Positions 32,275-38,738 of a stretch of DNA of 43,577 bases are shown here, piece by piece; position 1 is the stretch's first letter, and each line of letters begins with the position of its first letter. This DNA is from Mycolicibacterium agri (lineage in GTDB: Bacteria; Actinomycetota; Actinomycetes; Mycobacteriales; Mycobacteriaceae): assembly GCF_002553505.1 (NCBI RefSeq), contig NZ_PDCP01000048.1:1-43577 (forward strand), read 5' to 3'. Below the pieces are notes generated by a model. That model ran no database searches. It was not told where the DNA came from and worked only from the letters and a program-made list of their open reading frames with translations. Both the position numbers and the translations under genes were made by a program.

Positions 32275-33785
32275 CGGCGGTCCCTCGGCCCGTCGGTGGT
32301 GGACGCGAAGTGCTCGGCGATCGCGGCGGTGATCTCGATGAACCGCCGCCGCGTCACCGGCGACATCTCCGATTGCACGTCGATGACGCCACCGGGCCGC
32401 AGGTGCGAGTCGAACGGCACCTCGACGACCACCTGGCCGCGACTTGCGAACTGCTGCACCAGAATCGACCGGGTGCGTTTGTCGGCGTGGCCGTCGGAGT
32501 CGTTGAGCACCACGACAGTGCGGTGCAGCAGACCGGTGTAACCGCGGTTGGCCAGCCACTCCATCGTCTGACCCGCCGCCGAGGCACCGTCCACCCACGG
32601 CGAGGACACCACGATCAGCGCGTCCAGGTCGCGCAGCACCTCCTGCGCGATCGGCGAGTCCATCGTCGAACCGCAGTCAACGATGGAGATCGTGAAGTGC
32701 CGGTCCAGCCGCGACGTCGCCTCGCGGTAGATGGCCGGGTCGAGCACCCGCCGCCGGGCGGTGCTGGCCTCACCCGCGAGCACGAACAGGCCCGCCGAGT
32801 TGTTGCCCACCCGGCTGCGCACGTCGGCGAACGTGTCGAGATGTTCGTCGGCGGCCAACTCCCAGTACGAGCCGGCGGCGTTCGGGTCGATGCGGCTGCC
32901 CAGCTTCCCGAACGCGGTGTCGGCGTCGATGGCCACCACGCGGTCGTCCTGGCGGTACTCGGCGAAGATCGAGCCGACGCTGGCCGCGACGGTCGTCTTG
33001 CCGACGCCGCCCTTGCCGAACACGCCGATCTTGTAATGGCCGCGCAGCAGCGAGCGGATCTTGTTCTCCAGTTCGGCCAGCCGCTGCTCGTCGGGCGACG
33101 GGCCCAGGTTGATCAGGCTGAAAGTGCTGCGGTAGATGACCTTTCGCCAACCTTTGCGGGGCGGCACCTTCTTGGTGGGCACCAGCTCGCTGGTGCGGAT
33201 GCTGTCCACATAGGAGTAGCCGGTGGCCGGCGGCGCGGCCGCGGGCGCGGCGGCCCAGTTCGGCGCCGACGCCGGTTGCGGTGCCCAGTCCTGGCCTGCC
33301 GGGCGCGGCCCCCGTTCGCGCGGCGGTTCCTGCTGCCAACCCGGCGCGCCCGGTCGTGAGGCGGTCGGCGGCATCACCCGCGCCGAGTCGGCGGCATCGC
33401 GCGGCCTGGCGTCGGGGCGCGCGGGCACGATCGGGTCGGTCTGTCGACCGGGGGCAGCCGCGTCGGTGGGGCGCACCGGCGGCGGGCCCTGCCGGAAGCC
33501 GCTCGGCGGGATGCGTTGCGGTCCGGTGTTGGCGCGGTCCGACGGCCACTGCGGCCGGTCCGGGGTTGGCGGCCGAGCGGGCTCCTCCGGCGATCGTGGG
33601 ACGCCGTCGTCGGCCGGTCGGCCTTCGTCGGGCACCCCTGAACCGGGGACCCGCCCGTTCTCGGCTATGTTCCGCGGCGCCACGTCGTGCTGCGGCGGCG
33701 TCGCCTCGGCCGACCTCCCCGCGGGTTCGTCGGCGTCTGCAGGCGGCGAAAGGTGTTCCCGCAGAAAGTCATCGCGTTCGGTCAC
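32271..33785 (-). CDS. EspI/Rv3888c-like ParA/MinD-type ATPase
   Basis: 504 residues from a GTG. Residues 1-190 are a disordered Pro/Ala/Arg-rich region. The C-terminal half is a SIMIBI ATPase with deviant Walker A GKGGVGKTT (about 257-265), IDADTAF (the Walker A-prime Asp) and ALIVVSSPWVDGAS. This is the layout of EspI (ESX-1) and Rv3888c (ESX-2). In M. tuberculosis EspI represses ESX-1 when ATP is low; the job here is inferred to be regulatory or positional. It lies between eccB and eccD, coupled to eccD by GTGA. N-terminal low complexity is normal for the family. Confidence 0.9.
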   Translation of the reverse strand: MTERDDFLREHLSPPADADEPAGRSAEATPPQHDVAPRNIAENGRVPGSGVPDEGRPADDGVPRSPEEPARPPTPDRPQWPSDRANTGPQRIPPSGFRQGPPPVRPTDAAAPGRQTDPIVPARPDARPRDAADSARVMPPTASRPGAPGWQQEPPRERGPRPAGQDWAPQPASAPNWAAAPAAAPPATGYSYVDSIRTSELVPTKKVPPRKGWRKVIYRSTFSLINLGPSPDEQRLAELENKIRSLLRGHYKIGVFGKGGVGKTTVAASVGSIFAEYRQDDRVVAIDADTAFGKLGSRIDPNAAGSYWELAADEHLDTFADVRSRVGNNSAGLFVLAGEASTARRRVLDPAIYREATSRLDRHFTISIVDCGSTMDSPIAQEVLRDLDALIVVSSPWVDGASAAGQTMEWLANRGYTGLLHRTVVVLNDSDGHADKRTRSILVQQFASRGQVVVEVPFDSHLRPGGVIDVQSEMSPVTRRRFIEITAAIAEHFASTTDGPRDRR

Positions 33786-33813
33786 GGCGTCAATCCTTCG
33801 ATCATCGGAGTCC

Positions 33814-35301
33814 TCATTGCTGCGGTTGGGTCAGCGGGGCCGCTTCCGCGGGACTCGCCAAGGTGTCGTGCTGCGTCATCGCGTCGGTGCGACTGAGCGC
33901 AGGTCCAGGGGCGAACACTCGGATCAGCGGCCATGGCGCCTGCCGCGCCATGGGCGGAGAAATGCCGAGCGCCCGCAACGTCTCGTTGTCCAGGGAGATT
34001 CCGTACCGCACGCCCTGGTCGCTGATCCACCACATGGATTCGCGGCTGGTGGCGTCCGGCGCCGCTCCGGTAGTCATCACCAGGTTGGTTGCGCCCGCAG
34101 ACATATATACCTGGTCGGCCTCGATACTCTCCGGCGTACGGTCGTTCTTCACCAACCGAAGCAGCCGGTCGTCGGAGCCGATCGGGATGGGCAGGCCCTT
34201 GCCGGACAGCACCACGGATTCCGCGGACCGGTCGGTCGACCCCTTGGACCAGCTCAGGCAGGTCACCGGGTTGGCCTTGGTGTCGACGAGGTCGAGCCGG
34301 GTGGTGGGGTAGTAGTCGACCGGGAGGGTGTCGACGACGGGCACGCTGGCCAGCCGGTCGGGCGCGACCACGATGGGAACCTCGTCGCCGAACGAGTTCG
34401 CCGACCGCAGCAGCGTCGCCACGAACGGCGAGATGGGCTGCACCCCATTGCGCAGCAGCACATAGAACTTGTTGGCGTCGGTCTGCAGGTCGCGCACGGA
34501 CAGGACGGAGCCGACGACGGCGTCGGGCGCCACGTTGAACTGCGACGGCCCACCCGCACCCGGGATGACGGGGGTGTTCAACGGTTCGGTCGCGGGCAGC
34601 GCGTCGAACAGCGGCGTGGAGATCTTCACTGGCGGCGGGGCGTCGGTGTCGACGCCGAGCGCCAGCGCCACCGCCTTGTTCGACAGGTCGATCTGCGAGC
34701 GCTGGCCGTTCCAGATGACGAAGGTCTTGTCGTCGTGCTGGGCCAGCACCGCTTTCGGCGGCTGCAGTGGCTGCGTGCGCGGCCCGACCGACAGTGGCCC
34801 GCCGATCGCTGTGACCAGCGGCGCCGCGTTGGGGTTGTCGGGGGCGGTGTCGCAGACGGCCCACTGCGAGCTGTCGGAGGTGCGCACCGGCATGGTCGTC
34901 GGTGCGCCCGCGATGCCGACCGACGGGCCCTGCGGGTACTTGGCCAGCTCGTTGGCCTTCACGAAGGTCGGGTTGTTTGCCTGCCCGGCGATCAGCCTGG
35001 CGCTGACCAGATTCACGGCGGGATGCAGCCTGCCGTCGACGAGGACGAAGATCGCGCCGGTGTCGCGGTCCGCCAGGATCGTCGACTGACCCACCTGGCC
35101 CGCAGGCTTGAACCAGGACAGCACGAACATCAACGCGACGGCGAGCAAAGCGAAGACGAAACCGAGAATCAGCGATGCGCGCTGGCGCTGCACCGGGTCG
35201 AATTCCATCCGCACACCGTGGTGCGACAGCGCCGCGGCGTTTCGCCGGTTCCAGAAGAAGTGCGCCGACACCTGAAGTCCGCTGGCCAGGTTCAAAGCCA
35301 T
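33814..35301 (-). CDS. eccB: ESX channel component EccB
   Basis: 495 residues from an ATG. The short cytoplasmic N-terminus (ASGLQVSAHFFWNRRNAAALSHHGVRM) contains the conserved EccB pattern. One membrane helix follows (ASLILGFVFALLAVALMFVLSWF), then GQSTILADRDTGAIFVLVDGRLHPAVNLVSARLI, the start of the large periplasmic repeat domain. Periplasmic Cys pairs (WAVCDTAP, VTCLSW) fit the family. In M. tuberculosis ESX-2 this gene opens the operon before eccC; here it lies between espG and the ATPase gene, 105 bp after espG. The protein itself looks intact. Confidence 0.95.
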   Translation of the reverse strand: MALNLASGLQVSAHFFWNRRNAAALSHHGVRMEFDPVQRQRASLILGFVFALLAVALMFVLSWFKPAGQVGQSTILADRDTGAIFVLVDGRLHPAVNLVSARLIAGQANNPTFVKANELAKYPQGPSVGIAGAPTTMPVRTSDSSQWAVCDTAPDNPNAAPLVTAIGGPLSVGPRTQPLQPPKAVLAQHDDKTFVIWNGQRSQIDLSNKAVALALGVDTDAPPPVKISTPLFDALPATEPLNTPVIPGAGGPSQFNVAPDAVVGSVLSVRDLQTDANKFYVLLRNGVQPISPFVATLLRSANSFGDEVPIVVAPDRLASVPVVDTLPVDYYPTTRLDLVDTKANPVTCLSWSKGSTDRSAESVVLSGKGLPIPIGSDDRLLRLVKNDRTPESIEADQVYMSAGATNLVMTTGAAPDATSRESMWWISDQGVRYGISLDNETLRALGISPPMARQAPWPLIRVFAPGPALSRTDAMTQHDTLASPAEAAPLTQPQQ

Positions 35302-35406
35302 GACTCAATACCTTACTTGCGGGTCGGGACCCGTCGAGGTGCGGTTTCGGGGCGGGGAGAAGTCGTTCATCGGCGTGTGGTGGGTGTTTGCTGCCGGTGC
35401 GCAGCG

Positions 35407-36288
35407 CTACGCGGGCGCTTTCGCGGCGTTGAGCAAGTTGGACAGGTCGTGCCGCAGAGCTTCGGGCGAGGTGGGCCAGACGCTCGTCCATCGAGTGCCG
35501 TCCGGACCGGTCGTGTAGCTAATCGTGATGCGGCCGAGTTCGGAGTCGATCACCGAGATCACGTCGGGGTGCACGGCCATCTTGATGCCGTGGTCGATCA
35601 CCGCCACCACGGCCATCGCCGACTCGTCCAACCGGGCGGCCGCCGCCATCACCGCGACCTGATCGGGGGACAGGCCCAGCCGCGTCAGCGCCGACGCGAC
35701 GACGGCACGGTCCTCGCCGACGGTGTCCACCAACGCCCTCTCCAGCGCGGCGCTGGGCAGGTTGAAGCCGGCGATCGGCGCTGGCGAGCCGGCGGAGAAC
35801 GCGTGAAGCACTGTGTCACAAATCAATTCGACCTGAGCGTCGGCGCGGGCGGCCTCACCGACGGGGGCCAGCACGATCTCGTCGCCGCTGCGCGCGATCA
35901 TCGCCAGCCAGCGCTCCCGCTGACAGATCGACAACGCGCGCTCCTCGACCAACTGAGGTGCTTCTTGGTTCTCTCCGACGGCGGTGTCGAGTGGTTTGGG
36001 CCTGCGGATCACCACGGTGACCTCGCGCTGCGGGCGGCCCACCACGGCCATCCAGTCGCGCACCGCTTCGGCGACCTGGCCGCGCTCGTCGATGACGCCT
36101 GCCGCGACGAGCGAGGCGTATTCGGCGGTCTGCGACAACGGGACCTGGCCGTGTGTGGTGGCGACCGTTCCGTCACCGTCCACCGACGGCACAAAGGGCC
36201 GCAACCGCAGCACGGTGGGCATCTGCTCGACGCCGAGAAGGGCCTGCAGCACCCAGATGCCCGACGGAGTCGTCGTCAGGTCCGCCAT
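35407..36288 (-). CDS. espG: PE/PPE chaperone EspG
   Basis: 293 residues. ATG 36288 follows a GTG at 36291 in frame; GAAGG is just upstream, so either start is possible. The N-terminus GIWVLQALLGVEQMPTVLRLRPFVPS and the WMAVVGRPQREVTVVIRRP segment are typical of EspG. The C-terminal sheet (RITISYTTGPDGTRWTSVWPTS) also fits. EspG binds the hh motif at the tip of the PPE partner in the cytosol and keeps the PE-PPE pair soluble for its own ESX system. Its genomic place after the Esx pair is that of espG2. A strong hairpin separates it from esxC. Confidence 0.9.
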   Translation of the reverse strand: MADLTTTPSGIWVLQALLGVEQMPTVLRLRPFVPSVDGDGTVATTHGQVPLSQTAEYASLVAAGVIDERGQVAEAVRDWMAVVGRPQREVTVVIRRPKPLDTAVGENQEAPQLVEERALSICQRERWLAMIARSGDEIVLAPVGEAARADAQVELICDTVLHAFSAGSPAPIAGFNLPSAALERALVDTVGEDRAVVASALTRLGLSPDQVAVMAAAARLDESAMAVVAVIDHGIKMAVHPDVISVIDSELGRITISYTTGPDGTRWTSVWPTSPEALRHDLSNLLNAAKAPA

Positions 36289-36317
36289 CACTACCTTCCT
36301 ACGTGGGCTTGCATGGA

Positions 36318-36353
36318 GCAGGGGAGGCCAACACAGCGGTCGGCCTCCCCTGC
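36318..36353 (-). terminator. 12-bp perfect hairpin between esxC and espG
   Basis: GCAGGGGAGGCC (36318-36329) and GGCCTCCCCTGC (36342-36353) pair exactly around a 12-base loop, 19 bp after the esxC stop. No U-tract follows on the minus strand. It may terminate part of the transcription or protect the esx mRNA end, giving more Esx protein than downstream machinery. Function is inferred. Confidence 0.6.
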
Positions 36354-36372
36354 CTACGCGGTACGGCCGTGT

Positions 36373-36669
36373 TCAGCCGCCGAACCCGAACGACTTCGCT
36401 GCTGCGGCGTCGGTGCCGATCATGTCGGTCAGCGCGGTGTCGACTGCGCTGGAGTGCCGCATGATGACCTCCTTGCCGGCGTCGATGCCGGAGTTGATGA
36501 GCATCTGCGCCTGCTCGAACGACATACCGCCGCCGCCCTGGAACTCCTCCCGGACACTGGCCAGCGCGTTCTGGGCCTGCGCGCGGACGTCCTCGAGCTG
36601 GGCGCTGGCGGTGGCAACGGTCTGCACGTAGTCCGGAATCGCCGCCGGGTTGTATTCGAACATGTCCAT
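36373..36669 (-). CDS. esxC: WXG100-superfamily protein, EsxC-like
   Basis: 98 residues starting MDMFEYNPAAIPDYVQ. AAGGA lies 8 bases upstream. Helical throughout except the middle turn, where EFQGGGGMSFEQAQM replaces the usual WXG, just as EsxC of ESX-2 has a GHGAQGFFDAQ turn without Trp. The C-terminus DMIGTDAAAAKSFGFGG echoes AIGTDQA in EsxC. It should pair with the EsxD-like protein encoded 18 bp upstream and be exported as a heterodimer. The resemblance to EsxC is the best single argument that this is an ESX-2-type locus. Confidence 0.88.
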   Translation of the reverse strand: MDMFEYNPAAIPDYVQTVATASAQLEDVRAQAQNALASVREEFQGGGGMSFEQAQMLINSGIDAGKEVIMRHSSAVDTALTDMIGTDAAAAKSFGFGG

Positions 36670-36687
36670 GTCTCAAGTCCTTTCAGA

Positions 36688-37002
36688 TCACATCGATTGG
36701 GCGACGTTCTGGACCGCGGCCCGTGCCGACTCTTCCTGAGTCTGGTAGTGATCGGCTGCGGCGCGCAGCGCCTGAATCAGTTCTCCCCATTGGGTATTGA
36801 GCTTCATCTGCGCGTTGTGAATCTCTTCGGCGGTGTTGACGTTGGCCATGGCCGCCATACCCTGCCAGCCGCCGCCACCGTGAATGTCGTGGGAAGCCCC
36901 GAGATAGTTCTGCAGCGTCCCCTGCGCCTGCTCGCGAAGATGATCGAGTTGCGTTGCGACGGCGCGCAATTTGTCTGCGCCGACAAGAATGTTGTCTGCC
37001 AC
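36688..37002 (-). CDS. esxD: WXG100 protein, EsxD-like (CFP-10-type partner)
   Basis: 104 residues from a GTG (MADNILVGADKLRAVATQLD). The WXG turn is present as GGWQGMA. A C-terminal YQTQE gives the YxxxD/E export signal that CFP-10-type partners carry on their flexible tail. It forms the heterodimer with the EsxC-like protein and would be recognised by the last ATPase domain of EccC. The upstream ribosome site is weak (AAAGAGA). Confidence 0.9.
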   Translation of the reverse strand: MADNILVGADKLRAVATQLDHLREQAQGTLQNYLGASHDIHGGGGWQGMAAMANVNTAEEIHNAQMKLNTQWGELIQALRAAADHYQTQEESARAAVQNVAQSM

Positions 37003-37091
37003 GAATTTCTCTTTCTTCTAGTTCTGCCGGCTCGGCCGATTGCTTCGAGCCTATGCAGCTGCGGACGGTGGTCTTTGCACCAATTTCTGGG

Positions 37092-38330
37092 CTAAACCTC
37101 CCTCCCGGTCCGGGGACCAACGGTCAACTGCATGGTCCGGCCCTCTGCAGGGCCCTCCTTGGACCGGTCGTCTCGCGCCATGTGCGGTGGCGGCGCACCG
37201 TACAGGCCGCCGGTGCCGCCGGTGCTGCTGGGCCGCGCCGACGTCGCCGCCTCGGGCACCTCGGCGGCAGGTGCCCACCCCGTAGGCAGTTTGGGCGGTC
37301 CCGGGGCGTTGAAGCTTCCCGTAGGTCGGGTGTAGCTGGACATGACGCCGTGGGCGCCGGCGATGCCGCCGCCGTAACCACCTCCGCCGCCACCGCCGCG
37401 GACGGCGTCGGTGCTGGTCGTGGCCGCCAGGGCGGCCGGATCGCCCGCCGCCTTCTCCAATCCGGCCAGCCCGCCGGAGTTCATGCCGCTGGTCAGCGGC
37501 CCGAGCATGCCCATCGCCATCTGCGGGAACTGGCCGAGCATTTGGGGGAACTGGCCCAGCGGCTGCATCAGGATCTGCGGCAGCTGGCCGAGTTGCCCCA
37601 ACGCCTGGGGGCCGAACGACGCCAGCGACTGGCTGGCGCTCGCCGGTGCGGCCGCGGCGGTCTGGGCGGTCGGTTGCACGGCGCCCGCGGCCTCGTTGAC
37701 GCCGTTGAGGCTCTGCGACATCGCGGCGCTGACCCCGCCGTGGGCGGCGGCCTCGGCGATCGCGGCGGCCTGGCCTGCCGGGCCTGCGGGGTTGGCGGTC
37801 AGCGGGGCGGGTGGCGGCGGAATGCCGAGTGAGACCAGGATCGGCGTGACGATCGCCTCGTAGCCGCCCATGTGGGCGGCGTTGTTGGTCCAGAAGTGGG
37901 CGAAGTACTCGGTGTCGAGTCCGATGATCGCGGGGGTGTTCTGGCCGATGATGTTCGTCGCGACCAGCCCGGCCTGGGTGGTGCGATTGGTGGTGCACGC
38001 CGGCACCGGGATCATCGCGGCCTTGGCCGTCATGTAGGCCTGCTCGATGCCCGCCGCAGCGGCCGCGGACTGCTGCACCCAGCCGGCGAGCGCTTCGAGC
38101 GCGGCGACATACGGAATCGCGGTCGCCATCATCGCCGCACCGCCCGCGCCGATGAAGCCGGTGGCCGCGGTGGTGCCCGCAGTGGCTCCCATCTGTGCCG
38201 CTTCGGCCATCAGCGCCGCGGCGAGCGCCTCGTACGCGGCGGCTGCGGTGGCGAGGCTGGCGCCCTGGTCACCAGCCATCAACTGACCGGCGTTCACCTC
38301 TGGGGGGAACGCGCTCCATTGGCCAGCCAT
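37092..38330 (-). CDS. PPE family protein (PPE69/PPE68-type)
   Basis: 412 residues from an ATG 6 bp after the PE stop. The N-terminal PPE domain (about 1-180) has SAFPPEVNAGQLMAGDQG, WVQQSAAAAAGIEQAY and GQNTPAIIGLDTEYFAHFWTNNAAHMGGYEA, the PPE WxG-like and YxxxD/E helical regions. The C-terminus is Gly/Gln/Met/Pro-rich low-complexity sequence with LGQFPQMLGQFPQM repeats and no SVP or PxxPxxW motif. With the adjacent PE protein it forms a four-helix dimer, chaperoned by EspG and exported by this ESX system. The tail ends with a charged RSKEGPAEGRTMQLTVGPRTGREV. Confidence 0.92.
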   Translation of the reverse strand: MAGQWSAFPPEVNAGQLMAGDQGASLATAAAAYEALAAALMAEAAQMGATAGTTAATGFIGAGGAAMMATAIPYVAALEALAGWVQQSAAAAAGIEQAYMTAKAAMIPVPACTTNRTTQAGLVATNIIGQNTPAIIGLDTEYFAHFWTNNAAHMGGYEAIVTPILVSLGIPPPPAPLTANPAGPAGQAAAIAEAAAHGGVSAAMSQSLNGVNEAAGAVQPTAQTAAAAPASASQSLASFGPQALGQLGQLPQILMQPLGQFPQMLGQFPQMAMGMLGPLTSGMNSGGLAGLEKAAGDPAALAATTSTDAVRGGGGGGGYGGGIAGAHGVMSSYTRPTGSFNAPGPPKLPTGWAPAAEVPEAATSARPSSTGGTGGLYGAPPPHMARDDRSKEGPAEGRTMQLTVGPRTGREV

Positions 38331-38336
38331 CGACGG

Positions 38337-38645
38337 CTAGGCCCCTCCGATGGTGGTCGCCGCGGCGTTGATGCCCTCCACCGCGGAGTAGGTCACGCCG
38401 CTGGTGCCGATCGCGCCAGCGAACAATTGCCGCATCGCGACGTACTCGGCGAGGATGCCCGTGGTGGCGGCGCCCCGCGCGACGAGCGCGGCCGCGGCGC
38501 GCACCGAAACGTCGTCGGCGCCTGGTGGCACGACCGCCGAGATCGGGCCCGCTGCTGCGGCCTGTGCGCCGGCCATCATCGCGGCGCCGCCCGTTTCGGA
38601 ACTGGCCGCCGCGGCCAGGATCGCCGGATCGACGTTAATCAGCAT
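38337..38645 (-). CDS. PE family protein
   Basis: 102 residues from ATG 38645, which has GGGAG at 5-base spacing; the GTG at 38651 abuts that site. Two helices separated by PISAVVPPGADDVS match the PE domain. The C-terminal YSAVE provides the YxxxD/E export signal. The Pro-Glu pair near the start is replaced by Asp-Pro-Ala (NVDPAILA). It pairs with the PPE encoded 6 bp downstream. There is no PGRS extension, as expected for PE genes inside an ESX operon. Confidence 0.88.
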   Translation of the reverse strand: MLINVDPAILAAAASSETGGAAMMAGAQAAAAGPISAVVPPGADDVSVRAAAALVARGAATTGILAEYVAMRQLFAGAIGTSGVTYSAVEGINAAATTIGGA

Positions 38646-38738
38646 GTTCACTCCCGACTGACGTAGCTGCTGTTTGCAGTCTAAGGCTGATTCGGACTAC
38701 TCCCTGACACCAATTTGCAGATCGCCCCCACTGTACGC

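Noticed and set aside
33223..37095. A 1,290-codon open frame on the plus strand opposite the ATPase, eccB, espG and esx genes
   Set aside because: It is antisense to well-conserved genes, has no recognisable domain, and its Arg/Gly/His-rich content is the usual shadow of GC-rich coding DNA.
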